Below are positions 1 through 7,194 of a stretch of DNA of 34,316 bases, one piece after another. Source of the DNA: an uncultured Bacteroidales bacterium (GTDB taxonomy: Bacteria; Bacteroidota; Bacteroidia; Bacteroidales; UBA932); the NCBI GenBank assembly GCA_944322575.1, contig CALUPK010000003.1:86388-120703 (forward strand), given 5' to 3'. Numbering within the stretch: the first letter of the stretch is position 1; each line of letters opens with the position of its first letter. The position numbers and the translations under genes are program-made. Under the pieces are notes generated by a model. It did not search any database. It was not told the origin of the DNA and was given only the letters and a program-made list of their open reading frames with translations.

Positions 1-61
1 GCTGCAGAATAGCATTGAAACAAAATAGTTACAAGTATAAAACAAAAAAGTTAAAAACGAT

Positions 62-1426
62 ATGAATCTTGCAGTTATATTGGTTGTGGTCTTTGTCTTA
101 GCATACGTGCTTATAGCCATGGAGAACAAGATCAACATCAATAAATCATCCGTTGCGCTCCTCCTCTGCTGCCTGATGTGGAGCCTTCTCAGCCTCTTCT
201 CGACATCCATCGACCCGTCCTTAGACCATGCCAGGATATCCTCGGACCTGCTGGGTGCCTTAGGCAGCACTTGTGAGATACTGGTCTTCCTCATAGGTGC
301 GATGACTATCGTGGACATCATAGATACCCACGGAGGTTTCGAGGTTATCACCAAGCATATCACTACCCGGAAGAAGACCCGTCTGCTGTGGCTGCTGGCC
401 ACCATCACTTTCCTGATGTCCTCCGTGCTGGACAACATGACCACGACTATCGTCATGGTGATGCTCCTGCGGAGGATGATTACAAACTATAAGGAACGCT
501 GGCTTTTCGCCTCTATCATCGTTATAGCCGCCAACTGCGGCGGTGCGTGGTCGCCTATCGGAGACGTTTCGACTATCCTGTTGTGGATGAAGGGTAATGT
601 GACCTCACTCGATCTGATGAAGTCCCTTATTGTCCCCTGTCTCATCTGTCTGTATATCCCGGTGGCCATCGCCGCCAGGTTCCTGAAAGGTGTGATAGTG
701 GAACAGCAGACCAACGAGGAGGCGGCTTTCAGACCTGCTTTCATCTCCGGACGCGAGAGCCGCACTATCTTGATATTGGGTGTGGTACTTCTGATTTTAG
801 TCCCTGTCTTCAAGAGTGTCGTGGGACTTCCTCCTTATATAGGAGTAATGTTCGCGTTGGCCATTATGTGGATATACACCGATATGATGTACAAGAAGAA
901 GAAAGAGGTCGCCGAGTCGCTGAAGAACAGGGTTTCCAAAATCATCAAGCAGCTCGATATGCCTACGGTGCTCTTCCTCCTCGGTATCCTGATGTCCGTA
1001 TCCGCTCTCGGTACTGCCGGTGTGCTCAGCACCATGGCCGAGGGGCTCAATGAGGGTGTCCATAACGCATACGCCATCAGCACAATCATCGGTCTGCTCT
1101 CATCAGTGGTCGACAACTCGGCTCTCGTGGCGGCCAGCATGGGTATGTTCCCCATTCCCGACGCCGCTGCCTTAGCTGCATCCGCTGACCCCGCATATCT
1201 CTCCAACTTCCTCGTGGACGGAACGTTCTGGCACATGCTTGCATACTGCGCCGGTACCGGCGGAAGCATCATTATCATCGGCTCCTCCGCAGGTGTCGTG
1301 GCTATGGGCCTCGAGAACATCAATATCATCTGGTATTTCAAGCACGTCAGCCTGCTCGCCCTTCTCGGCTACTTCGCCGGCATTGCGGTCTACATCCTGC
1401 AGCACTTCTTAGTGTCGCTGATTTAA
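62..1426 (+). CDS. nhaD: NhaD-type Na+/H+ antiporter
   Basis: Inner-membrane sodium/proton antiporter of the NhaD branch of the ion transporter superfamily; it exports Na+ in exchange for protons and helps with salt and pH balance. The 454-residue protein is hydrophobic throughout, with about a dozen membrane segments. Two hallmark motifs are visible: SSVLDNMTTT around residues 120-129, and ANCGGAWSPIGDVS at 157-170, close to the family's AN-GGAWSPIGDV signature. A second DN pair (SSVVDNSALVAAS) lies near residue 350, as expected from the inverted repeat of this fold. The ATG at 62 is preceded by an A-rich leader without a Shine-Dalgarno sequence, normal for Bacteroidetes; I found no convincing promoter in the 61 bases upstream. 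All six TTA leucine codons I found are followed by G. The gene converges on pncB, with a long inverted repeat between them. Confidence 0.93.
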   Translation: MNLAVILVVVFVLAYVLIAMENKININKSSVALLLCCLMWSLLSLFSTSIDPSLDHARISSDLLGALGSTCEILVFLIGAMTIVDIIDTHGGFEVITKHITTRKKTRLLWLLATITFLMSSVLDNMTTTIVMVMLLRRMITNYKERWLFASIIVIAANCGGAWSPIGDVSTILLWMKGNVTSLDLMKSLIVPCLICLYIPVAIAARFLKGVIVEQQTNEEAAFRPAFISGRESRTILILGVVLLILVPVFKSVVGLPPYIGVMFALAIMWIYTDMMYKKKKEVAESLKNRVSKIIKQLDMPTVLFLLGILMSVSALGTAGVLSTMAEGLNEGVHNAYAISTIIGLLSSVVDNSALVAASMGMFPIPDAAALAASADPAYLSNFLVDGTFWHMLAYCAGTGGSIIIIGSSAGVVAMGLENINIIWYFKHVSLLALLGYFAGIAVYILQHFLVSLI

Positions 1427-1434
1427 AGTTTGCG

Positions 1435-1543
1435 GCAGTAAAATAAACACTCTGACAGGACCAGGCCCTCCCACCACTGCGTGGCGGGCCCCTCCCTCTA
1501 GTGCCGAGGGCGGCAAGTCCTGTCAGAGTGTTTATTTTACTGC
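1435..1543. repeat. 27-bp perfect inverted repeat with structured loop; probable two-way terminator
   Basis: Bases 1435-1461 and 1517-1543 are perfect reverse complements (27 of 27; arm begins GCAGTAAAATAAACACTC). The 55-base loop holds two more hairpins: 1464-1490 (GGCCC/GGGCC enclosing CCAC-TGC-GTGG) and 1494-1510 (CCCTC/GAGGG). The whole would fold as a three-way or cruciform structure. It fills the space between the stop of nhaD (1426) and the stop of pncB (1552), so ending transcription from both sides is the simplest role. The length and perfection of the arms are unusual for a plain terminator, and a MITE-like element is an alternative. Confidence 0.8.
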
Positions 1544-1551
1544 TGGGTGCG

Positions 1552-2757
1552 TTATTCGTGGAAATTGAGGGCCTGCATGAAGCGCTTCACGACTTCGGGG
1601 TGACCGGTGTGCTTGCCGGTGTCCTCGCTGATCTTGCATGTGTCGTTGTAGAAAGACCAGGATTCGGTGATTTTGGCGGCAATGAGCTTTATGACGATGT
1701 TCATGGGCCTTACACCTTCGAAGTCGTTGGTGAAGTGGGTGCCTATGCCGAAGGACGGCTGGCAGTAGTCCGTGGCGTAACTCTGGATCTCGAGGGCTTG
1801 GTCCACGTCCAGGGCATTGCTGAATATCACCTGTTTGGTGCGGGGATCGATGCCGAGGGAGCGGTACTTGTCCACTATGCGCATGAGCTGTTCGCGGTTG
1901 TCCCCGCTGTCCACTCTCAGCCCCTTGAACAGGTTGGCAAAGTCCTCCGAAAAGTTCAGGTTGAAGATGTCCCAGCCGAAACTGTCGTAGAGGAAGGTAC
2001 CGAGGGCTCCCCGGAAAGTGTTGCGCCAGCAGTCCATGGCTATGTGGTTGGCCATCTGCGGGCCGTACATGCCGCCGATGGCACAGATGAATTCGTGGGC
2101 CATGGTGCCGACCGGTATGAGGTCGTATTTCATGGCTAAGTAGACATTGCTCGTGCCTACGAAGCGTCCGGGCCACTGACGGCTTCCCGCGCAGTCCTTC
2201 ATTGCCCTGACTACCGTGTCCTCAGCCTCGAATGAGGCCCTGCGGCGGGTGCCGAAGTCACTGTATACGCAGCCTGCGCCGAGCAGACGCTCAGCCTTGC
2301 GGTATGTCTTGTCATAATATGCGCTGTAGTCGAAATTGCGGCACTCTCCGGTGAAGATGTAGAAGAGTTCCGATATGATGGCCAGAATCTTCACTTCCAG
2401 CAGGATGGTGTCGGCCCAGCTGCCCTCGATGTCTATCTCGAGGTGTCCGGCCTCATCCTGCCTCACCTGCACCCACCGGCTGTCGAAGCGGTAGCCCTTC
2501 AGATAGTTGTAGAACCATCCCGGGATGTAGCTGCACCTGCGCTTCATGAAGTCTATCTCCTCCTGAGTGATGGCGACATCCTCGAGAGCGGCAATCTGCC
2601 TGGAAAGCTCGTCGGCGAATCCGGCAGGGTAGACGGTGTCATCACGGTCTGTGAATGAGTATTTTACCTGGGCTCTGGGAAAATTGTCAATGACCGCGCA
2701 GCACATCGTGAACTTGTACAGGTCATCGTCGGTGAAGTGGGTTATTATCTGTCTCAT
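1552..2757 (-). CDS. pncB: Nicotinate phosphoribosyltransferase
   Basis: Cytoplasmic enzyme of the Preiss-Handler NAD salvage route: nicotinate plus PRPP gives nicotinate mononucleotide, with ATP hydrolysis. The 401 residues match the usual PncB length. Visible motifs include DFGTRRR at 167-173 (phosphate binding), GTMAHEF at 217-223, where H221 fits the phosphorylated histidine, FSNALD at 312-317 and FGIGTHFTND at 336-345. An upstream in-frame GTG at 2772 would add five residues, but the likely -7 element (2784-2791, reverse) puts transcription start only a few bases before that GTG. I therefore prefer the ATG at 2757. The gene is divergent from the yeiH-like gene and converges on nhaD. Its TTA leucine codon in YLAM is followed by G. 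Confidence 0.95.
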   Translation of the reverse strand: MRQIITHFTDDDLYKFTMCCAVIDNFPRAQVKYSFTDRDDTVYPAGFADELSRQIAALEDVAITQEEIDFMKRRCSYIPGWFYNYLKGYRFDSRWVQVRQDEAGHLEIDIEGSWADTILLEVKILAIISELFYIFTGECRNFDYSAYYDKTYRKAERLLGAGCVYSDFGTRRRASFEAEDTVVRAMKDCAGSRQWPGRFVGTSNVYLAMKYDLIPVGTMAHEFICAIGGMYGPQMANHIAMDCWRNTFRGALGTFLYDSFGWDIFNLNFSEDFANLFKGLRVDSGDNREQLMRIVDKYRSLGIDPRTKQVIFSNALDVDQALEIQSYATDYCQPSFGIGTHFTNDFEGVRPMNIVIKLIAAKITESWSFYNDTCKISEDTGKHTGHPEVVKRFMQALNFHE

Positions 2758-2783
2758 AGCGCTGTTTTTCACACTTTGGGGAA

Positions 2784-2791
2784 CAAAGATA
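2784..2791 (-). promoter_or_regulatory. -7 element of pncB promoter
   Basis: On the reverse strand these bases read TATCTTTG, an exact fit to the Bacteroidetes TAnnTTTG element, about 27 bases before the chosen pncB start. I could not find a clear TTTG -33 partner at the usual distance, so this rests on one box and its position. Confidence 0.55.
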
Positions 2792-2813
2792 CGATGATTT
2801 ATCCAAGTTTGAC

Positions 2814-2821
2814 TATCTTTG
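2814..2821 (+). promoter_or_regulatory. -7 element of yeiH-like gene promoter
   Basis: TATCTTTG fits TAnnTTTG and lies 21 bases before the ATG at 2843. It overlaps the in-frame TTG at 2819, which rules that codon out as a start. No good -33 box was found. It forms a back-to-back pair with the pncB element 22 bases away. Confidence 0.55.
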
Positions 2822-2842
2822 CCGCCTCAAAATTCGACAGAT

Positions 2843-4084
2843 ATGAAAAAATGGCTCAGACAATTCACATCTGAGGACTGGATTATCGTCATCGCCGGGG
2901 CCGTCATCCTCGCCCTTGCGGCCGCTTTTCCCTCCTCGATGCCGCAAATGCCCAAGACCATAGGCACCGCCGACAGCTGGCTCTCGGCCCTGTACATGTT
3001 CGTATTCATCCTGATTCTCACCTACACGACCTCCGCAGCCCTGCGCCGTCCGCTCAGAGGAATATTCCTTTCATTGCTGGTGATATTCCTCCTGACTTTC
3101 GGGGCGCAGCTCCTGGCCGCCGTGCCGTTCTTCAAGGAACTGGGACTGGAACCGGTATTCTTCTCGGTTATCCTCGGCCTGCTGATAAGTAATACCATAG
3201 GCGTACCGCAGTGGATGAAGGCCGCCATACAGAGCGAGTTCTATATAAAGATAGGTATCATCTGCCTCGGCTCCACCATCCTGTTCAAGGAGGTACTCGA
3301 ATCGGGGGCATACGGGCTGGCCCAGTCGCTGATAGTGGTCTTCACGGTGTGGTACTTTGCATTCTGGCTCTGCCGGAGGATGAAGATAGATCCGGAGATG
3401 GGAACAATGCTCTCGTCGGCTGTGTCCATCTGCGGCGTGTCGGCGGCCATCGCCACCTGCGGGGTCATCAAGGGAGATAATAAGAAGCTTTCATACGTTA
3501 TCTCGTTAGTGCTGATCATCGCCATTCCGATGATGTATCTGCTGCCCTGGCTGTCTAGGGTGATGGGACTCAATGAGGAAGTGGCGGGAGCGTGGCTCGG
3601 CGGCACAATCGACACCACCGGGGCCGTAGCTGCCTCCGGAACCCTGATAGGGGAGACCGCGGCCAAAACCGCCGTTATCGTCAAGTCCTCGCAGAATGTC
3701 CTGCTCGGAGTCGCAGCCTTCATTATCTCCCTTCTGTGGTCCTACCGGGGCACTCCCTCCGGTCAGCAGGAGAAGGTCACGGCCAAGGTCATCTGGGACC
3801 GTTTCCCCAAGTTCGTGGTAGGTTTCATACTGGCATCCATAGTATTCAGCTTCTGTATGGACGAGGCCACAGCCAAGACCGTAGGAACAGTCACCAAAGG
3901 CTTCCAGAATACCCTTTTCAGCATAGCCTTCGTCTGCATCGGTCTCGAAACCCGCTTCAAGGATATCTTCGGCAAGGAGAACCGCCGTCCCCTCTATGCC
4001 TTCCTCATCGCCCAGGGCTTCAACATCGTCGTAACCCTCCTGGTCGCCCTTCTGATGTTCGGCCTCCTGAAGCCCATGCTTTAG
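2843..4084 (+). CDS. YeiH/UPF0324-family membrane protein, putative exporter
   Basis: Inner-membrane protein of the YeiH (UPF0324, Cons_hypoth698) family. E. coli YeiH is often labelled a putative sulfate exporter, but the substrate is not firmly established, so I leave it open. The 413 residues contain about ten hydrophobic segments. Family-like stretches include SAVSICGVSAAIATCGVIKG in the middle and GTIDTTGAVAASGTLIG after it, with a KSSQNVLLG segment following. The start is set at the ATG at 2843 because an earlier in-frame TTG falls inside the -7 promoter element. The gene is followed by two hairpins, the second a strong terminator shared with the tRNA on the other strand. Confidence 0.88.
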   Translation: MKKWLRQFTSEDWIIVIAGAVILALAAAFPSSMPQMPKTIGTADSWLSALYMFVFILILTYTTSAALRRPLRGIFLSLLVIFLLTFGAQLLAAVPFFKELGLEPVFFSVILGLLISNTIGVPQWMKAAIQSEFYIKIGIICLGSTILFKEVLESGAYGLAQSLIVVFTVWYFAFWLCRRMKIDPEMGTMLSSAVSICGVSAAIATCGVIKGDNKKLSYVISLVLIIAIPMMYLLPWLSRVMGLNEEVAGAWLGGTIDTTGAVAASGTLIGETAAKTAVIVKSSQNVLLGVAAFIISLLWSYRGTPSGQQEKVTAKVIWDRFPKFVVGFILASIVFSFCMDEATAKTVGTVTKGFQNTLFSIAFVCIGLETRFKDIFGKENRRPLYAFLIAQGFNIVVTLLVALLMFGLLKPML

Positions 4085-4088
4085 GAGG

Positions 4089-4105
4089 CCTGCCCCGAAG
4101 GCAGG
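4089..4105 (+). other. Short GC hairpin after yeiH-like gene
   Basis: CCTGCC (4089-4094), loop CCGAA, GGCAGG (4100-4105), five bases after the stop codon. No T-run follows, so it is not a complete terminator; it may protect the mRNA 3' end or assist the terminator 11 bases further on. Confidence 0.5.
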
Positions 4106-4115
4106 GGGATAAACG

Positions 4116-4151
4116 AAAAAAGCAGTTACATCTCTGTAACTGCTTTTTTTT
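4116..4151. terminator. Bidirectional intrinsic terminator
   Basis: AAAAAAGCAGTTACA (4116-4130), loop TCTC, TGTAACTGC (4135-4143), then eight T. The stem ends in A-runs and T-runs on both sides, so it can stop transcription of the yeiH-like gene on the forward strand and of tRNA-Val on the reverse strand. Confidence 0.92.
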
Positions 4152-4154
4152 CAG

Positions 4155-4229
4155 TGGGAGCTGAGGGAGTCGAACCCCCGACCCTCTGCTTGTAAGGCAG
4201 ACGCTCTAAACCAACTGAGCTAAGCTCCC
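4155..4229 (-). tRNA. tRNA-Val (UAC)
   Basis: The reverse strand gives a full cloverleaf: acceptor GGGAGCT/AGCTCCC, D arm GCTCAGTTGGTTTAGAGC, anticodon stem TCTGC/GCAGA around loop CTTACAA, and T arm GGGGGTTCGACTCCC. The anticodon TAC (complement of 4192-4194) reads GUA and, through wobble, other valine codons. The discriminator base is A; CCA is not encoded. It has its own promoter at 4245-4275 and shares the terminator at 4116-4151. Confidence 0.97.
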
Positions 4230-4244
4230 TTGCTTTTGCGGATG

Positions 4245-4275
4245 CAAATATAGAGCAAATTTTTTATCTGCCAAA
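4245..4275 (-). promoter_or_regulatory. Promoter of tRNA-Val
   Basis: On the reverse strand TTTG (4275-4272), a 19-base spacer and TATATTTG (4252-4245) form a near-ideal Bacteroidetes promoter. Predicted start is about 4238, nine bases before the tRNA 5' end. The -33 box lies close to or inside the last codons of the upstream lipoprotein gene (stop at 4264-4266), so the tRNA need not depend on that operon. Confidence 0.8.
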
Positions 4276-6306
4276 ATTTTTTTCAAAAAAATTAACCGAC
4301 ATGGACGACAAAAGATTGTATTTCTCTATTAATCTGCTTATTTCAGGATCAAGATTTCCTCGGAAAGCCATGGACGGATCCTGGCTTATGGAGTTGACGA
4401 AACATTCTACGGCTTTCCGTTCATTGCCGTTACGGGAGTGAGCGATGGCGAGCAGATAATCACGTTTGCCGGAGGCAGGAAGATCTTCAAGTATCTGCAT
4501 GGCCGAAGCATTATAGTCCATAGCCAGAAAGGCAACGGCGCTGTTCAGGTCCTTATAATTGCCCAGATACTGTACCGCTTTCTTAAAGTCCCTGTCGCGA
4601 ATGGCCTGCAGGCCCGCGTAATAAACTGTGTCCGGTTCACTGGTATGAATGGTATCCTTGATCATTCCCCGACGGTGCAGATGAAAGTCGAACTGGACTT
4701 CACGCAGGGCTGGGTATAGGTTGTCTTTGATGTAGCGGTATTCTGAATGCCTGCTCAGGATACTTTCTCTGATATCGGGAGAATCTGTGCGGCATATAGC
4801 CAGTATGCCAGACTTGTCTTTAATGACACTGTCTTTTCTGATCAGTTCTACCAGACGGTCCCAGTCCTCAGGAATTTGTTTCACTATAAAATCAAAATCT
4901 GTGATTCTCTCCCCGACGGAGGCATATTCCATCTCTTCATCCGTCCAGTTCAGATCCAGGGCAATCCCCAGTTCTTCCCGTTCCAGAGAATCGGCTCTGA
5001 TGTTGTACTCCTCTACATATTTTTCAAAGTACCGCGCTATTTCATTGCCTCTCTTCCCTGCCAAAGAACTGTTCAGCGCGTAACTGCCTTCCGGGGAGCA
5101 GGTAGCGGTTATTACCAGGCTGTCTATGTCCAGCAGGCGATTCTTTATAAGTTCGTCTATGCTCCGCTTTATGTGCTGTATCTCTGCGAAGTTACTGCTG
5201 TATGTCTCATCCAGAAGATATTCTCCGGGTCTGAAATCCAGTGCTGCGGATGTGTTGCTCGTGATCTTGCGCTCAATTACCCGGGTAATGAATCTTTCCT
5301 GATTCTCTGCAAGTGTGGCGAAAGATGAAACGTAAAATGTAAGCGGTTCCGAGGCTGGAATACTGTACCGGCACTCACCGTCGAAGAAAATCTCCCCGCC
5401 GATACTCAGATCGATTTTTCTAAGTCCGGGTCTGGTCCTGAAGTTCTGGCTGTAACAATATATGATATCGTCTCTGTCACCATTTACAACCGAGTCGATA
5501 CGTACGCCTTCCAGTATGAGCGGATCACTTATATATCGGTTGAACTTATCTGGTATACGCTCCTGCCTCCTGTTGTTCCTTATTATTGCTAAGCGTTTAA
5601 GATAGTGCTCCCTGGCCTTCTTGAACGATATGCCGTAAAGTCCTTTGATCCGGTTAGGGTCAATAACCGAAGAATCTTTCCGCAATCCTGCAAGCAGAGG
5701 AATGTTCCTTTCGATGAAAGTCTCAAGCTGCCCGGTATGTATGAGCTCGGAAGAATCCGTTACAATGGTTGCCAGAAAGCGGTTGTAAAGCTCGTACCCC
5801 CTTATCTGCCTTTCACGGTATTCCTCTCCCGTTACATGGACTTCCTCCATTCTCACAGTGTCGTCCATCAGGACTGCTTCCGGACTTAAACGTACTTGCC
5901 AATGAGGATTAAGCATCGTTCGCGGAATCCTTACATCGAATGCTATGCGTACCATACCGTTGCGCTCCGGAATATTTTTGAAACGTGCTGTAACGACTAC
6001 CGCGCGCAGTTCCTCTGTGGCGTGTATTGTCCCGGATGAGTCAGTGGTGGCTTTCATGAAATGCACTCTTTTCCCTTCCGGATTCACGATTGTTATGGTA
6101 TCGGAAGAGATCGAGTCACCCGTCATGTAACTGTATGTGTCCATGTAGTTGAAATCATCTTCCTTTCCGTCTGCAGGAAGGAAAAGTTGTGCGCTCAAGC
6201 CGTCCCTCTCAAGGATTCTTACATTCCTTTGGACTGAGACAGCGCATGATGTATGTAGTAGGGTTACTGCGGCGAGCACAGGTATAAATGTTCTAATCGG
6301 GTCCAT
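4264..6306 (-). CDS. OmpA-like lipoprotein with C-terminal TPR-like region
   Basis: Large exported protein (680 residues) of unknown function. The N-terminus (MDPIRTFIPVLAAVTLLHTSC) looks like a lipoprotein signal with C21 as the lipidated cysteine. Residues about 355-430 resemble an OmpA C-terminal domain: DFRPGEYLLD, then SPEGSYALNSSLAGKRGNEI, like the peptidoglycan-binding GH-D--G----N--LS--RA pattern. Residues about 555-645 look like two or three TPR units (YYAGLQAIRDRDFKKAV, YLLAIAHSRNGNERKAV). The middle resembles proteins encoded beside DUF3575 genes in other Bacteroidales, from memory. The start at 6306 is chosen because it lies one base after the upstream stop (6308-6310); an in-frame start at 6342 would overlap that gene and spoil the signal peptide. 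Likely anchors envelope to peptidoglycan. AT-richer than the flanking housekeeping genes. Confidence 0.75.
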   Translation of the reverse strand: MDPIRTFIPVLAAVTLLHTSCAVSVQRNVRILERDGLSAQLFLPADGKEDDFNYMDTYSYMTGDSISSDTITIVNPEGKRVHFMKATTDSSGTIHATEELRAVVVTARFKNIPERNGMVRIAFDVRIPRTMLNPHWQVRLSPEAVLMDDTVRMEEVHVTGEEYRERQIRGYELYNRFLATIVTDSSELIHTGQLETFIERNIPLLAGLRKDSSVIDPNRIKGLYGISFKKAREHYLKRLAIIRNNRRQERIPDKFNRYISDPLILEGVRIDSVVNGDRDDIIYCYSQNFRTRPGLRKIDLSIGGEIFFDGECRYSIPASEPLTFYVSSFATLAENQERFITRVIERKITSNTSAALDFRPGEYLLDETYSSNFAEIQHIKRSIDELIKNRLLDIDSLVITATCSPEGSYALNSSLAGKRGNEIARYFEKYVEEYNIRADSLEREELGIALDLNWTDEEMEYASVGERITDFDFIVKQIPEDWDRLVELIRKDSVIKDKSGILAICRTDSPDIRESILSRHSEYRYIKDNLYPALREVQFDFHLHRRGMIKDTIHTSEPDTVYYAGLQAIRDRDFKKAVQYLGNYKDLNSAVAFLAMDYNASAMQILEDLPASGKRDYLLAIAHSRNGNERKAVECFVNSISQDPSMAFRGNLDPEISRLIEKYNLLSSMSVNFFEKNFGR

Positions 6307-6307
6307 G

Positions 6308-6877
6308 CTAAAAATTGTATAAGAGATTGATTTGAATGTCATTCGGTGCTATGAACGCTTTTGCACCGGAGTCAGTGAGCTTTCCGCATGATGTGGAGGC
6401 ATACCGTCTGTATAGAGTTCCGCCTAACCAGAGTCCTAAACCGAATTCAATATTGAGATGTTTTGTCAGCATCAGGGAATAACCTATATTCAATCCAAGC
6501 CCGAATGCATCTCCTTCCTGAGAGGCTTCTGAAAAAATGCCACCTGAGTTGTATCGGCTCCATTGCAGTCTTCCCCCATAATACCATCCTGAATATACGA
6601 AGAAAGGCCAGTATCGGGCGCCGGCGGCAATTGTTGCGTTCCGGTTCTGTATCCTTCCGCTTTCATTCCACTTAGTGGAAAAGGTGAATGGATTGTACCT
6701 TCCTTTTAATGATACGCTCCAGTGCTGATGTACGGATACCCCTGCCTCAGCATTGAGAGTCAGGAAATCTGCATAGTCCAAAAGGTTCGTGGAAATGCTC
6801 CATTTTTGTCCCATAGCCTGCTCGGCACCGCCGATAAGCAGTATGGTGATAATCATTTTTGCGACCGTGTGTCTCAT
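6308..6877 (-). CDS. DUF3575-family outer-membrane beta-barrel protein
   Basis: Small secreted protein of 189 residues with a signal peptide (MRHTVAKMIITILLIGGAEQAMGQ) and alternating-residue strands ending in an aromatic C-terminus (QINLLYNF), as in outer-membrane barrels. The segment STNLLDYADFLTLNAEAGVS followed by HWSVSLKGRYNPF is typical of DUF3575. Function unknown; in Bacteroidales such genes often sit next to OmpA-like or fimbrial assembly genes, and here the next gene, one base away, is an OmpA-like lipoprotein. The two are almost certainly one transcript. The ATG at 6877 follows an A/T-rich leader and, further upstream, a structured RNA segment (6914-6990) that may control the operon. 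A second DUF3575 protein is encoded at 12421-13062, so the window holds two distinct copies. Confidence 0.82.
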   Translation of the reverse strand: MRHTVAKMIITILLIGGAEQAMGQKWSISTNLLDYADFLTLNAEAGVSVHQHWSVSLKGRYNPFTFSTKWNESGRIQNRNATIAAGARYWPFFVYSGWYYGGRLQWSRYNSGGIFSEASQEGDAFGLGLNIGYSLMLTKHLNIEFGLGLWLGGTLYRRYASTSCGKLTDSGAKAFIAPNDIQINLLYNF

Positions 6878-6913
6878 TTGATAATATTTTTAACGGCCGT
6901 GATAGGAGAGGAG

Positions 6914-6990
6914 AAAAAGCATCCGACCCCATCCCTTTCACAAGGCCGTCCCCATTAGCCTTTTTCTTCCCCTCTTCGGGTATCGGATGC
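6914..6990 (-). ncRNA. Structured leader or small RNA ending in a T-run
   Basis: Read on the reverse strand from 6990, the segment opens with GCATCCGA (6990-6983), which pairs with TCGGATGC (6926-6919), followed at once by TTTTT (6918-6914). Inside this closing stem are two small hairpins: CCC-GAAGA-GGG (6980-6970) and CCTT-GTGA-AAGG (6945-6934), the latter with a GNRA tetraloop. A -7 element at 7003-6996 puts the transcript start at the base of the closing stem. The layout (multi-branched fold, terminal stem, U-run) fits either an attenuated leader of the DUF3575 operon (start codon 37 bases further) or a free small RNA. It matches no riboswitch class I know. Confidence 0.5.
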
Positions 6991-6995
6991 GAGGA

Positions 6996-7003
6996 CAAAG
7001 GTA
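6996..7003 (-). promoter_or_regulatory. -7 element of DUF3575 operon promoter
   Basis: On the reverse strand these bases read TACCTTTG, fitting TAnnTTTG. A T-rich TTTTTTG tract 17 bases upstream (7026-7021) may serve as a -33 box at slightly short spacing. It places the transcript 5' end near 6990, exactly where the structured leader begins. Confidence 0.6.
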
Positions 7004-7115
7004 AGTGCTTGACTTTAAAACAAAAAACCACTTTTGTCAAAATCATGGGGTATCAGACATTTATAAAAAAATTATAATTTTAAAAAACATAAAAAGGCAA
7101 CATTAAAGTGCTGAG

Positions 7116-7128
7116 TGCCATTTTGGCA
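7116..7128. promoter_or_regulatory. Palindrome over the htpG -33 box
   Basis: TGCCA-TTT-TGGCA is a perfect 5-bp inverted repeat with a 3-base centre. It overlaps the TTTG -33 box (7122-7125) of the htpG promoter, the place for a repressor or stress-regulator site. I know no regulator to assign to it. Confidence 0.45.
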
Positions 7129-7154
7129 GAGGACAGCAAGTGGTATGTATTTTG
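7122..7154 (+). promoter_or_regulatory. Promoter of htpG
   Basis: TTTG (7122-7125), a 21-base gap, then gTATTTTG (7147-7154), one base off the TAnnTTTG consensus. Predicted start is about 7161, giving a leader of some 34 bases before the ATG at 7195. Confidence 0.55.
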
Positions 7155-7194
7155 TTCCCCTGCGGAGACAGAAAATACATAAAATTAAAATCAT

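Noticed and set aside
1501-2139. 212-codon forward open frame opposite pncB
   Set aside because: It is the mirror of pncB, which has all its family motifs; its Val/Gly-rich translation resembles nothing and it starts inside the inverted-repeat loop.
2758-2772. GTG at 2772 as pncB start
   Set aside because: Only a few bases after the predicted transcript start; the ATG at 2757 opens the conserved sequence.
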